Source: Gordionus sp. m RMFG-2023 (Eukaryota > Nematomorpha > Gordioida > Chordodea > Parachordodidae). Taken from it: a stretch of 64,000 nt of DNA. The DNA is taken from the NCBI RefSeq assembly GCF_954871325.1, contig NC_088779.1:2172846-2236845 (forward strand), written 5' to 3'. The notes below the pieces were generated by a model. It saw nothing but the letters and a program-made list of their open reading frames with translations, searched no databases and was not told the origin of the DNA. The translations under genes and the position numbers were made by a program. Position 1 is the stretch's first letter. Every line of letters begins with the position of its first letter. This document shows, one piece after another, positions 12,434-24,432 of this stretch.

Positions 12434-12504
12434 TTTGCCGGGATTCGAACCCAAGTCCAATAATCCTTGTAAGCGAAGTTCTTGCCCGATTGGTCCACAG
12501 GCAC
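12434..12504 (-). tRNA. tRNA-like sequence (degenerate, possibly SINE head)
   Basis: On the minus strand the 3' part reads TTGGGTTCGAATCCCGG, a clear T-arm and B box, and the 5' part has TGGACCAATCGGGCA, like a D-arm and A box. The spacing fits a tRNA, but the acceptor stem does not pair (GTGCC at the 5' side against CAAAT at the 3' side) and the anticodon stem is poor; a TAC anticodon is the only plausible reading. I take it as a tRNA relic or the head of a tRNA-derived SINE, not a working tRNA. Confidence 0.45.
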
Positions 12505-12889
12505 TTTTCAAAATTAACGATTTTTTAGATATATAATATAAAGTGGGACATGAAAAGTGTGACATGAGAGCTTAACGCTATTTTTGTGACAAGGCTTTTA
12601 TATATATTATAGATTTTACTTTTATTAAGATAAATAAATTAAAATTACTCACTTAATAAAAAATTATATTTGATAGTAATTTTATGGACCTTTTATTTCT
12701 CTTTTGTCTTAATACTTATTTTTGGCTTATATTCCATTTCTTAAATAAACATTTTTGGTTCACTTTTTATATATATAAATGCTTTTTTTCCGAAAATGTA
12801 TAAATTATTATGAATAGTTTTATAAAAAAAAATATCAATTTTTACATTATTTCTTTCAAATTAATGTTTAAGATATATATGCATACATG

Positions 12890-13008
12890 TCAGGGAGTGG
12901 GGGGAGGACTAAGGGGGATATTTTTTATTAGCTTAAAATGATATTCACATAAAGTGATAAATTTCTGAAGAGGGATTTCCCATTGCCCCCCCCCTGGCTA
13001 CTACGCCT
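12890..13008 (-). mobile_element. hAT-type element end (single terminus)
   Basis: Minus-strand reading from about 13003 starts CATAGGCGTAGTAGCCAG and runs into a G/C-rich tract, like the ends at 381 and 22241. Directly after it the cassette repeat R resumes at about 13012, so this marks the right edge of the DNA inserted between cassettes C and D. No left partner is recognised. Confidence 0.45.
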
Positions 13009-13339
13009 ATGTGTCTATCAAAGATGACCTATGGCTAAATTCTAAACATAAATCAATTTCTAAAACTAAAGAATGATGCGAAAACTCAATAAAAATAAAT
13101 AAAACATATCTAATACGACATAATCTTTCTGCTCACTCCTAAGTGTCAGATTCATTATCGCAATCATTAGCTTGAAAGCTTGGTAACTGTCGATGGTACC
13201 CAAATATTAAAAAAAAAGATAATCAATTATCATTCGGGTTTTCCTTAATGCGATACTTTACTTATAACGCCCTCTTATGGATATATATTTATTAAATTTT
13301 TAAAAATTACAAAATTAACATTTTCGACATTAAAAGTTA

Positions 13340-14386
13340 GTAAAATCTTATATTAAATATGTTGAAAGGATGGAACTTGCACTTAGAATTAGCATTTGAA
13401 TAACGGTGTTAGAATCTTTAGTTAATAACGGTCTTGTGTGATACAGAATCGATGATAATGATATTTATTTATAGAAAAAATTTATAGTCTATCTTGTATA
13501 GGCAATTATCATAATATATAAGAATTTCATCTCTGATTAAAACAATTAATTTTTTTTTAAACTCAAAATAAAACATATAACATGTCCAAATTACATATCA
13601 CAATCTAAAATATCGCCTTGAACAGTAAACATTACAATCAATATCAAGCGAAAATAATATTATTGAAACATTAAAATAAAATATTTATAAAACAACAATA
13701 ATATAGCAAAATAAATTTATATAGTAATAGATAATTAATCCCTAGTTCTTATTTGATAAAGTTTGATTAAGAGAAGCAATGCAGTATTTGTTTTGCCAGC
13801 ACAGATATTTAATTACACAGTTAAGATGGGACGAACATTAATCTATTTTGTTGATTGGATACTTTATGTCTAAATCTATATATTGGTTTGGGATAAAATT
13901 AAAATGTTTGCAAAATTGATGATTATGATCTTTTTGGATGTGCTTTTTATTCATTCGCTATTTAAGAGTTATTATTATAATCAGAGGTGGGCAGTGAAAT
14001 TGCATGTGACACGATGAGTCTCGTGAGGTCATGTGAGTGTGAATAGTATTTAAATTAATATAGGCTCGACTTTCGTGACAGGCCTTTCCAAAATTTTTGG
14101 CGGGCATGATTGAGCGGGAAAATGGAAAATTTTAATTTTAAAAATTGTTTTTTTTTAACATTTTATAAACAACATTTTTTTTACCCCAGTCTTATAAAAT
14201 TTCGATGGAACAAATAAATAATGCAAAGTATCTCGACTCCCTCAATAATAGAAATTTGGTATAAAATTAATTTAAATGTGTTTTATTCTCGTTTATCTTT
14301 TACTCCTCGAATTATAATAGAAATTAAGAGGAAATATGTTTATAAATTATTGTTTTAAATTTCCTCATATTTACAAAATCTATAAG
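13340..14386. other. cassette D upstream DNA, no gene seen
   Basis: AT-rich DNA. The part from about 13980 (GAAATTGCATGTGACACGAT) matches 27570 onward in cassette E, showing a shared origin; E carries the 5.85-kb TIR element in the equivalent of the preceding part. Confidence 0.5.
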
Positions 14387-14394
14387 ATAATTGA

Positions 14395-14778
14395 GGGATA
14401 GGTTCTAAATCGCTAAAACAAAAATCGCGAAAACACAAATCGCTAAAAATTGGGAACCTGGCTTATATCTTCTAGAAAATTTTTAAAGTATATTTGAAAT
14501 TAATATTAATAGATACTAGGGGACTAAACACTTGTATTTAAATTGAAAATTTAAAAAAAAAATGGAAGAAATATCATTCAAATTCCCAATTTGATTCCCA
14601 AAACTGGGATTTTGGATGATATTTCTTCCATTTTAGCGATTTTTTTTAAATTTTCAATTTAAATACAAGTGTATAGTCCCCTAGTATCTATTAATATTAA
14701 TTTCAAATTTACTTTGAAAATTTTCTAGGAGATATAAGCCAGGTTCCCATTAGCGATTTCTGGTTTAGAACGGGAGCC
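14395..14778. mobile_element. foldback MITE, hAT-type (8-bp target duplication)
   Basis: Two arms of about 150 bp (14446-14590 and 14608-14750) are inverted complements with more than 90% match, separated by a small loop, so the element can fold almost completely. The outer ends are GGTTCTAAA-like on the left and TTTAGAACGGGAGCC on the right. It is flanked on both sides by ATAATTGA (14387-14394 and 14779-14786), a perfect 8-bp target-site duplication as made by hAT transposases. There is no coding capacity. The related place in cassettes E and F has no such sequence. Confidence 0.8.
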
Positions 14779-14837
14779 ATAATTGATGTGATCGCCTTAT
14801 AAATGCATATTTAAAATGTAGTAATGAATATAAGTAG

Positions 14838-15220
14838 TAGTGATCTGCATCGGGCCTAACTTTTCAAGCCCGGCCCGAAATTTTTTTTAAAAAAAAATTT
14901 TGCCGGCCCGACCAGAAACCGAAATTTTTTTTAAATAAAATTTACCGACCCGGTCCGGCTTGAATTTATTTAAATATAGAAATTAATTTTTATAATTACT
15001 CAAAATAAAAGACATGTATGTTATATGTCGTTTAGTTTTCAATAAATAAAATCAAATATTTTTATTTCACCTAAAAAATTCAATATTAAAATTGATAAAT
15101 TTAGATATATATTTAAAAAAAATTCCAAGGTCCGACCAAACCCGGCCCGAACTCGATTATTTAAAATAGAATTAGGCCGCCGGGCCGGTTACGGGCCGGG
15201 CCTAACTTTGCAGATCTCTA
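14838..15220. mobile_element. GC-rich hAT MITE (TAGTGATCTGCA family)
   Basis: Starts TAGTGATCTGCATCGGGC and ends with the inverted TGCAGATCTCTA. Flanking 8-mers ATAAGTAG and ATAAATAG differ at one base, a target duplication. The outer parts are full of GGCCCGG words in an otherwise AT-rich region. A second member in inverted orientation, matching along nearly its whole length, lies at 57683-58016, and a degraded one at about 61530-61800. No coding capacity. Confidence 0.8.
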
Positions 15221-15228
15221 ATAAATAG

Positions 15229-16430
15229 TATATTTAAGAGGATAAAAATGATACCATGTTTAGGTCATATATTTTATAGCTATATTTTTGATAATTACTT
15301 GTCAAAAATAGCTTTAGGTGTAAATGGTGTTAATAAAAGATAGTGCAATATTTTAAATTATCAGCTTATTTATAGCTTGCTAAGTTATTCCATTAGGCAG
15401 GTAGTAATAACGAGATGGAATTCTGTATATATCATTATACAAAATTTCTTATAATCATATGATGAAATATAAGTTTACTTGCTTAACAAACAAGAAGGGA
15501 CCCATTGATATAAATATCATATGACAGTTAGATAATTTTTTTTATCAGTATTCAAAGAATACTTAGATATTCTGAGCGCAGATTCTTAATCCATCTTTAA
15601 ATAAAGTTAAATTTTGGGAATTTTCATAAGCTGATATAATTATATTCAAAACCCTAAAACAACAATATCTCTTTTAAAAGAAAGATTTTTCGAAAATCTT
15701 AACTTTTTAGACGATGATAAGGCAAATATATATTATATACATAGGTAAATATAACAATTCTGAAAATGCTAAATAATTTAAATTTCGACCATATTCATAG
15801 GACTAGTGTTATTTCGGGATTTGTCAAATAGATATCCAAGCATTTCTGCCAACTATGGGCAAAATCTTTAGGAATGTTATTTTGGTAATAATCTTAATTA
15901 GGCCGTTTTTTTTAAAATAGACACGAATCGAGAATTTTTAACAACACTACATAGGACGATACCAACTATTATTTTTAACCTAGTTCTCATAAATCCCTTG
16001 CACATAAATTACTCTTAATGAAGCATTTAAAGAATTTCTAGATTATTGATTTTGATTCCGATTCTGGCGAAGACGTCAGCCTCTACCGATGAAGGTTTGT
16101 GTGGATTAACTTGATAGTTTTATCGCTCGTAAAGCAAATAAAATAGGCATTCTTCTATTAATAGGGATATAATAAATTCAAAATAGAATAAAAGTAAATA
16201 AAGTTTAGAGAATTTAGGAATGAAAAAAAAATATTGAAAAACATCGTTAATTTTTATTGGTACGGACCGGGCCTGATCAAAATATTGTCTATCGTTAGCT
16301 GTCGGGTAGGGTTTATAAAAAAATATTTTAGAAGCAAACGTGAGAGCGGCGTCAATTTATTTTTTGCCACCGTGAAGTAGGAGGACCGCTGAAAAAAAAT
16401 AAAATAAGGTACAATGTCCATCTCTAATCA
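15229..16430. other. cassette D upstream DNA (matches E and F)
   Basis: Non-coding. The segments near 15430-15600 and 15660-16090 match 31830-32330 of cassette E and 41560-41900 of cassette F (for example TTAGATATTCTGAGCGCAGA). It includes the uninterrupted equivalent (about 15440-15460) of the site where the hAT element 28408-31827 entered cassette E. At 16295-16395 it ends in the GC-rich block also found upstream of A, E and F. Confidence 0.55.
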
Positions 16431-17039
16431 CGATTCATAAAATGATAGCGATATTGAAAAAAAAAATATTGCATTGATTATTTTATTTTTTTAATATTTT
16501 TATTCAGGTTTAATGATGATTTTTTTTTTTAAACTATTTTTTATTTTGGCGGGTTCAAAAACTTTAATAAATATTTATTCAACTTTTAATCTTTCACACC
16601 CCTTAACACGGCACGCATTTCCTTGAAAACCTTTTATTTAAAAATTTTTAATATACTTTTTTAAAAAAAAAATATATAATTGATGAAAAGAAGACTTTTT
16701 TTATTATTAATTATTGAAATACAGGAAGGGGAATCGATAATATCGAGAATTTTATTTTATCGGGTTAAAATTTTATTTTAACAATTTGGTTAGGCCCATA
16801 ACCTTTCACCCGAACACACCTTTCCTTGAACCAATTTTTTTAAAAATTTTTAATATTTTTTTTAAAATAATAGATGGAAAAAAAAAATAGATTTCTTATT
16901 CACTCAAACTAGACCCAAAAAATATTTTTATTTTATATATAATATATATATATATATCTCCTTATTCTTATCATTTTAATAATTTTTTGTTTCAAAAAAA
17001 AATAATATAAATATATATATATATATTATAAGTTACATT
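16430..17039 (+). promoter_or_regulatory. conserved upstream block of copy D, partly duplicated
   Basis: Carries the family upstream words before exon 1, but the middle and proximal parts occur twice (about 16480-16690 and 16720-17000), so the block is longer than in B and C. It ends ATAAGTTACATTATG at the start codon. Confidence 0.5.
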
Positions 17040-19133
17040 ATGAATGATAAATTAGTCTCGTTGGTTCTTTTGGGAATTCTTGGAACGACGAATTTTTGGA
17101 TTGGTGTTGCTGATGGTATGAATAAAATAAAAAAAAATTATCACTTAAAATTGGAAACCCGAAAAGATAAACCTTATTACTTAAAAACGCAACTTTTTAA
17201 TAGAGAAGGGTTTGGATATTCGTGTCGTGAAATAGACTAGTGTTGTTAAACGGCTCGTTTTTGAGCTGATTCTTTCTTAAAAAAAATAGGCTAACTCGAT
17301 ATTTCATCTAGAAATTACTATTACGCAAGCCTGAAGATTTTGTCTGTAGAAGGAACAAAGGTTTGGAGATCTATTAACGAAATCTCAGGGCTTGGGCAAC
17401 ATTTTTCTGCCTAAAATATCGAGTTAGCCGTTTTTAACACTGCAATAGACCACATACATTATCACTTGTTATTACCCTTAATTGTTTTAAAAAGTTATTA
17501 ATCCCATTATACAGATCTCTGCACTGCTTTGCTTTGCGAGGGGGTATATAAGAAATCATTAGAATCCAAATTTATATTAAAATAACCAGCATGAAAATAG
17601 TCTTATTAAAAACAATTAGAAAAGGAGAAAATGAATGGTAAGTGAATATTTCGGGCCAATAACCGATGTTGATAGCAATGTTTCGTTTTAGTTTATAAAG
17701 GAGAGAGATATGTGTGATTTTTTTTCCTCCTCATGTACTTTCGAAATCCGTTTGGCAAAGATTCAAAGGGGCCTAAGTGGTATGGCGTTCTTTAATGCCT
17801 ACTAAACTGACCACTTCCGTCCCCCTTTACCCTTCGTAAGAAATTGAATTTGCTCCAAAGAGCAATGCCAAGGTTTCTAAGAATGATCTCCCTAATTAAA
17901 AGGCCCGTCGATTTAACGAAATCATTGAATTTAAGTAAGGAAGGGGAATTCCCGTATCTGAGATGAATATAATTGCCATAATCAAGGGAACCTTTCCTAA
18001 GGAGGATTGGATCGCATTGATTCCTATTAATTGAAATTTAAAAGCATTGGATATGTCGGGTGTTGCGATAAATTTCTCTGGTTTGAGGTTGGATTAAACT
18101 AATCAAACTGCGGTTAATTGCGGCTTCATGGCCTCCTTTCACTCCCAAAACCCATTCGAAAAAAAATAACATTATTTTCATATTTTTTTTTCTCACAGCT
18201 GGATGCATAGTTACGCTCAAAGGAAAACCTATAACACTCAACAATACCATAACTATGGCACACTATTTTAGTAAATTTTATTTTTGATTTATTTTTATTT
18301 TTATTTTCTTCATTTATTTTATATCATCTATTATTTTCTTATAATTTCTCTCTCTTTGTTTTTTCTTACTCTATTTATACATATGATTATTTTTTTATTT
18401 AAGAGTACGACTTTCCAATGACCTTTGTGATAAGTAAGGATGATAATGATTGCTTTTTTGAAATTGATTTGTACATCTTCGAAGCAGCAACACAAATAAG
18501 TAATAATATATTATTTTTTTATGGATTCAATTTGTTTTGGTTTATTTTGTTCATTCATTCATATTCCATTATGAAATTTTCCTTTTCTTTTTTTTTATTC
18601 GTTTAAGGTGTCGTAAATCGTGATGATAATTTTCAATACAATGGGAATTTCCGTAAGGGAGAGGTACTTGGCGATCACGTGATATTTATTACTGGAAATC
18701 GTGGCAATATACCTGAAATAGGCGGCTTCAAAAGGTTCTCGATGAGATTCGAATTTGTAATTGATAAATTCCCGACTACAGTCGTTGTAAGTTCCAATCT
18801 CAAATTCATTTCGTGCTTGATTTTATTTTTATTTTCTTTAAAATTTTATTTTAAATCTTATCCGTTCTTCCAAAGTGTCTTTTTTTTTTCTTCCAAACTT
18901 TTTTTTTTTTACTTTTTTCTCACTTCGTTTCAAATCTTGTATTTTCTGAAGGAATTGCGCGGCAAACATCTTGAGATAAATTTTTTCACCAAAAAAATAA
19001 ATTATTATAACTATAGAAAAAAAGCAGTTTTAAGTTCTATATTTCCTTTTAATTTAAAAATAAAATATTTATTTTACAGATCAAAACTCAAAGCGTTACT
19101 GCAAAGATGGGTTACGGTAGCTTTACTTCCTAA
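17040..19133 (+). CDS. putative small secreted protein, family copy D (5 exons)
   Basis: I do not recognise this family. Exons: 17040-17115, 18199-18270, 18404-18499, 18608-18786 and 19080-19133, all with GT-AG introns (phases 1, 1, 1, 0), giving 158 residues. Residues 1-26 form a signal peptide (MNDKLVSLVLLGILG, then TTNFWIGVADA), so the product should enter the secretory pathway. The mature part has cysteines at 28 and 66, the family core FPMTFVISKDDND in exon 3, and GFKRFSMRFEF near the end of exon 4; beta-rich composition suggests a small sandwich fold, an inference. Compared with E, exon 4 is two codons shorter. Intron 1 (1.1 kb) holds a MITE and an antisense LINE fragment; introns 2 and 3 are near 110-130 bp. 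A longer open frame at 18679-19194 is only exon 4 plus intron. Splice sites and frame look intact, so it is probably functional. Confidence 0.75.
17240..17440. mobile_element. TA-flanked MITE, GTGTTGTTAAACGG subfamily, in intron 1 of copy D
   Basis: Begins after TA with GTGTTGTTAAACGGCTC and ends with the inverted GTTTTTAACAC. The interior is an imperfect palindrome with ATATCGAGTTAGCC words. Related copies lie at 51628-51842 and 53234-53433 (intron 1 of copy G). TA target sites and short inverted ends point to a Tc1/mariner-mobilised MITE. Confidence 0.7.
17860..18150 (-). mobile_element. LINE reverse transcriptase fragment in intron 1 of copy D
   Basis: On the minus strand a degraded frame reads SNLKPEKFIATPDISNAF, matching the reverse transcriptase A motif of non-LTR elements (usually LDISNAFNS), followed by IPLPYLNSMISLNRRAF, which in such enzymes leads to the QGDPL motif seen in copy 0. 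Stops interrupt it. It ends close to exon 2. The same piece is in copies 0, E and F. Confidence 0.6.
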
Positions 19134-19194
19134 AAAGCGTCACTTATTTCCGCGCACCAAATATATTATCAAAATTTTGGGACAAAAAAATTAA

Positions 19195-19553
19195 AATAAA
19201 ATATTTAATGATTATTTATTATATTGGTGTTTAATTTAATTTATGAAAAATCTTTGTTTTGAAAATTATATAAAATTACAATTTGCGCTTTGCTAATTAA
19301 TTATAAATTTAGGGAAATAAAGTCTAATAAATATTCAAGACAAGAATTTAAAAATTGACAAATTAATGTAGAAGATAGTTGATATTGGAACAAAAATCTG
19401 TAACAAATCATTGGGTAGATTATATTAAAGTTGATTATTGTAATAAATGAAGAAAAAAATTTGTGGGCATAATATTAGTTATAATGTAAATTATCAATTT
19501 TTTTTAATATGAATTATATAGTAATTACTTTAAAACTCTATTCCATTTCATTA

Positions 19554-19590
<37 letters not shown>

Positions 19591-20590
19591 TGATTGATAT
19601 GATGGTTTTAAAGTTATTAGATTTCTTAATATAGTTTTTTGAATAAATGCAAATGACTTATATAAACTGCAAATGCTTGTTGCAAACAAAAATTCATAGG
19701 TAAAGATGGGCGGGGAATGTTGGGATTTAGCTTATTTCAAATATAAGGATTTAATTAAGAATTAAACGTGCAAAATGGTAGTTTATTTACTGAATTCCAA
19801 TACAAAAAAAAACTGACATGTTTTATAATAAGATCTCTTTTTATATCAAAAGTAAATCGATTATTTATACATTATGTATCATATAAATAGCGTTTTTCTA
19901 TATCCATTTTACATAATATAAAAGTTTCATTTAATATAATCACACGATCGTCATACCACCATAAAATAATAAATCTTTACGAACATGTAACAATAGATAA
20001 TGCCTGAAATGTTGCAGGTTATAAATTATTCATATATTTTTACTAATTAACCAGGAATTACTTCTTTTTTTTACAAAACAAATCATAAAAATTAAATAAA
20101 TATATTTAATCTAATAATTTAATATTTTTTATAAAATGGGTAATAAATTTTTCATCTATATTAATGTATTTACAAAATAATTGTATTGTAAATAATAACA
20201 CAAAATATTATTATACTATATTTAGGTTTTAATGATATTAATTTTTCATATTTTATATATTATAAATTTAATAAAAGAGGGAGAAAACCATTGAGAATCA
20301 ATCATATTAATTTCGTTATATAATAGTCATTATATTTTATATAGAAGATTTCCAATTTTTTAAATAAATTTCTTCTTTGGGACAAGATTATGGGTTAAGG
20401 TTTTAATTATAGTAGTTAAGGATAAATAAACAAAAGTCCCAGTCATGGGGTAAGATTGGTACATATATGTAAATTAAATAGAAAAATATTTGAATAAACA
20501 ATAACTCAAACAAAAACTATCATTATTGAGTGAGTATCAGGTTGCCCCAGTTCGATTATTTATTCCGATCGGTTTGTTCCCGATAACTTT
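19195..20590. other. downstream DNA of copy D, no gene seen
   Basis: AT-rich, with a (TA)n run at about 19560-19590. It aligns in pieces with the region after copy F (45780-46510), up to the words ACAAAAACTATCA and TATTCCG near 20510-20570. No open frame of note. Confidence 0.55.
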
Positions 20591-21630
20591 TTAAAATAAT
20601 TAATCGACCCGGCCCGGCTTGGTAAAATTTTACGAGAAGTTAGATATGCCCGGAGTGTTATAATTTTAAGGACTATAATACCTACCAGCATATTTTTGAT
20701 GCCATATATCTAATTTTTTAAAATGCCAATCAAAAGTTCTCATATCTATTCTCTTACGAATCTCTATTTTTTTTATAATAGCCGTTTTATAAATCATTCA
20801 TTTTTTGATATCTGTTTTAATGTATAAAACATTAAATCTGGTCATTAAAATAATTCGTTTATTTACTATTATATTCATAAAATTTCGCATTTTTCCTAGA
20901 AAGCCAATAAAATATAAACAAACTTAAAACTAAACAATAATAAGAATTCAATAAAAATAAATAAAACAAATATCTAATCCGACATAACCTTTTCACTCAC
21001 TCCTAAACATCAGATTCATTATCAAGCACATGGCAATCATTTGCTCAAATGATTGGTAACTGTTAATGGTACCCAAATATAAAAAAAAAATAAACAGGAT
21101 TTCCCTAATACTATTATACATTTAACGCCCCCTTGTGGATATATATTTATTAAATTTTTAACGGTCTTACAAATCCGAACTTGCTCAGGGGCTTAATGTT
21201 ATTTGGGAGAGCGTAACAGGAATCAAGATTAATAAAATTATTCAACGAACCTTTTTTTTTCTTGTTAGACGACACTGAATCTTTCTTTCTATCAATAAAT
21301 TAAGATTCTATAATGAACACAAAACAATTTTCTTTTCTATGAAATTCCCACTGGTTTTTTATTGAAATAATTGAACAATATGTATGTTCATTTTTTTATA
21401 ATAATTTGAATATTAAACATAATAATTTTTCGAAGAAATAAACATATAAAATAAAAATCCATCATTTAAATTAATGTTATTCCATAATATATAAAAATGT
21501 AAAATTTATCTTTGCATATAACAAATATAAGTACAACTATTTTTTAAACTAAATTTGCATAATACAACAAACGGCTATTAAATTAATATATTATTCTTTT
21601 AATATTAAATAAAAATAGATTAATATATTA
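20590..21630. repeat. cassette repeats Q and R before cassette E
   Basis: Q at 20590-20880 and R at 20920-21170 lie in the same order as expected for the start of a new cassette. The rest, to 21630, is AT-rich and featureless and ends exactly at the boundary of the TIR element. Confidence 0.6.
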
Positions 21631-21641
21631 TGTCGTAATTT

Positions 21642-21900
21642 TTAAAGGGATCATAACTATCCGGGATCTTCACGGGTTTAAAGGGATCATAACTATCCGG
21701 GATCTTCACGGGTTTAAAGGGATCATAACTATCCGGGATCTTCACGGGTTTAAAGGGATCATAACTATCCGGGATCTTCACGGGTTTAAAGGGATCATAA
21801 CTATCCGGGATCTTCACGGGTTTAAAGGGATCATAACTATCCGGGATCATCACGGGTTTAAAGGGATCATAACTATCCGGGATCATCACGGGTTTTAAAG
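21642..21900. repeat. 36-bp minisatellite, 7 copies, in left arm of the TIR element
   Basis: The unit contains GGATCATAACTATCCGGGAT and CTTCACGGGTTTAAAG; copies are almost identical, the last two with ATCACGG instead of TTCACGG. The right arm of the element has about one copy, so the array grew in the left arm only. Since 36 is a multiple of three, an 89-codon frame is open on the minus strand with the repeat PDSYDPFKPVKI, but it has no promoter context or homologue I know and is treated as a by-product. Confidence 0.9.
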
Positions 21901-22240
21901 GGATAACTAAAAAATTAGCGTTTTAAGTTAAGGAATGATTATAACGTTTTAAACGTGATAAAGAGGAATCTTATTTTAAAAGCGTTTTTCACGCGCTACT
22001 TTGCGTTATTTAATTTTATTGTTATTCATTTATTTTCAATGTTATTTTTTTTGGCCTTATGAGATAAGATATATCTAATATAGGGTATCAATCGATAGTT
22101 AATCAAAAGATCTATTCAACTGGAGGTCAATCTTTCCCCCATAATGGGCGAATCTAGGTCTTGGGGGGTCATAAATATTATATCAACACAAAATATCGAT
22201 ATGGGTATCAAATAAAAGCTAATTTTAATAGGGTTTGACT

Positions 22241-23975
22241 CAGTGGCGTATCCAGGATTTTCCTATAGGGGGGGAAATTTTTTTTGGGGCCTTTGCCTCC
22301 AAACCCCCTTTGGCCAGCTTTTTCCTCACCTTCGGCCGGGTCATATCTTTGATCTATTCTTTTAAATTATTCATAATTCAATAATAATTATATTAATATT
22401 TTTAATTTTTATTTAAATTTTGGTTCCTTTTATAAATTATTTATTTAAGAATTTTTTTTTTAATTTTTAAATTTAACATTTATTAATAAAGACAAATTAA
22501 ATCTGACAAAATGATAGTATAAAAATAAAATCATGTCCAAAACATAATTCTAGAAAATTCAAGAAATTTAACAAACAAGGACTTCATAATACAAAGTATA
22601 ATAATAGATATAATAGAAATATAATAAATGCAAATGATTATATGAAGAAGAAGGGGGAGGGGGGAATTTAAATAATTTAGGGAAAAAAAAGAAAATCTAG
22701 ATTAATTGGCTCCTCGGGGAATAAACCTATGGCGTGTAAAATTAGATTTTATAATCTGAATTCCTATGCGTTGACGTAAGTAGTCGCTTTCTTTTGAGTC
22801 TCCTGATTACTAATTCGCGCTTATGAATATAAGAAGAAATAAAAGTTATAACCCAATTTTTATTTTAAGTTAGGTATATTATAGATAAAATTTTTTTAAA
22901 AAATATAAAATTGAAATAAAGTTTAGTGTCAATTTTTTTTTTTATAAAATTTGCTTTAAAAACTAGCCTCAGCTTAAATTCCCATATAATATAAATATAA
23001 ATTTTTTTGATTGAAAATTCTAATTGTAGTGAGTATAAAATATTGACTAGAAAATTTTTTAAAGAACAAGTTTTTATAACTTATTAAATACAATATTATA
23101 TAAAAAATTTATTAAATACTAGAATTATAATGCGATTTTTAATTTTCGTGGGAATTTTTCCAATTCATCAAGAATTTTCTTTGTCGTTGGAAATAAATCT
23201 CTGTGGATATTTAACATAGCTAACCCATTTAACCGAGAAGTAGTATTTTGTAAATAAGTTTTCAACCTTCTCAATTTGAAAAAGGTCCTTTCATTCGTAT
23301 ATGTTGTAATAGGCAAACATGCAAGAATACCTTCAAAATAAATTAAGCCTCCTTATACCGATTGAGCGCATCAATAGCATGCTCAGGTAAAATAATAAAC
23401 GTAGTAAATATTTATACCACAATTCGAATTCACTGATTAAATTGATTTCAGTATCAACATCATAGGAATAAAATTTTGCTAAATATATAATTATACCAAT
23501 AATGGCATCAGAAAACGAAGAAGGGTCTTTAGGTAATAAAATTTGAAGATTACTAAAGACTTGTTTTTTATCTAAAAACCGTACTTTAATTTGCGATAAA
23601 AAAGTATCTAAGAATGGAACGAAATTAGATATTTTATAAGATTTAATTCAACGTCTATATAAATATTATGAAATATTCAACTACATTCATTCTTCCTGTC
23701 CACATTTTCCCCCAAATCAATAACTTGAACCAAATTGAAATTTGGTTTTTGTAAATTTCTACATAGTAGTGAGCTATAGGAAAATAATTTATTAATGCAA
23801 CTAGCAGTAAGGATAAACTCTGCTTGATATTGAAAAATTTTGATGGGGCAGGGGGGAGGGGGTCCGGGGGTCGGGGTAAAATTTTTTATTATCTTAAAAT
23901 AATATTTAGAAAAACAGTCAAATTTGCTATGGGGGGTGAAATTTCCCCCTTTCCCCCCCATTGGTTACGCGCCTG
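22241..23975 (-). mobile_element. hAT transposon A (broken transposase)
   Basis: Ends CAGTGGCGTATCCA on the left and, inverted, CAGGCGCGTAACCA on the right, flanked by perfect GTTTGACT 8-mers (22233-22240, 23976-23983). On the minus strand at 23316-23125 a frame of 63 codons contains LPITTYTNERTFFKLRRLKT and LNGLAMLNIHRD, the C-terminal dimerisation region of hAT transposases (consensus TxxxERxFSxLxxIK). The rest of the enzyme is fragmentary. At about 22690-22810 it carries a short LINE 3' tail (minus strand). The element sits inside the larger TIR element. Confidence 0.85.
22690..22810 (-). mobile_element. LINE 3'-end fragment inside hAT A
   Basis: The minus strand encodes SGDSKESDYLRQRIGIQIIK, close to SGDPSQGVYLCQRIETRIIK at 56482-56697. 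This is the C-terminal tail of the LINE-type protein family seen more fully at 29140-30690. Only about 40 codons are left. Confidence 0.5.
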
Positions 23976-24432
23976 GTTTGACTGAGAGTCTTTATTCTTG
24001 GTCTTGATGGGTAGTACTTGGTCTGGGGGGTGGGAGTAAGGGGGAGTGTAAAAAATATTTTTTTTGATATGGGTATCAAATAAAAACTAATTTTAATATG
24101 GTTTGACTGAAATTCTATTATTCTTGATCTTGATGGGCATGACTTGGTCTAGGGGGTGGGTATAAAGGGGGGGGGGGGTGTAAAATATTTTTTTTTGATA
24201 TTGGCATCAAATAAAAGCTAATTTAAATATGGTTTGACTGAAAGTCTTTATTCTTGGTCTTGATGGGTATGACTTGGATAATCACTCATAGAGGGCGGGT
24301 GTGGGGGGGGGGGGGTCAGCAATATTTTTATCATCACAAAATATCGACATGGCGATCAAATAAAAGATAATTAAAATATTTTTTTATTGCAATAATAATA
24401 ATCACTCATAGAGGGCGGGTCTAGGTCTTGGG
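23976..24432. repeat. subterminal tandem repeat of the TIR element, left arm (about 130 bp unit)
   Basis: Three to four units, each with CTTTATTCTTGGTCTTGATGG, a G-run, AAAATATTTTT and TATCAAATAAAAGCTAATTT. Inverted units occur at 26920-27170. Such arrays near the ends are common in transposons that bind transposase there. Confidence 0.6.

Noticed and set aside
12434-12504. Functional tRNA gene
   Set aside because: Acceptor and anticodon stems do not pair properly; listed as tRNA-like only.
18679-19194. 171-codon open frame
   Set aside because: It is exon 4 of copy D read through a GTAAGT donor into the intron and then out of frame through exon 5.
21620-21889. Minus-strand repeat protein with PDSYDPFKPVKI units
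   Set aside because: The frame is a consequence of a 36-bp minisatellite in a transposon arm; no gene context. Kept only as an observation.
21642-21900. CRISPR array
   Set aside because: Repeats are contiguous without spacers; the same holds for 41126-41518 and 62598-62812, and the genome is eukaryotic.
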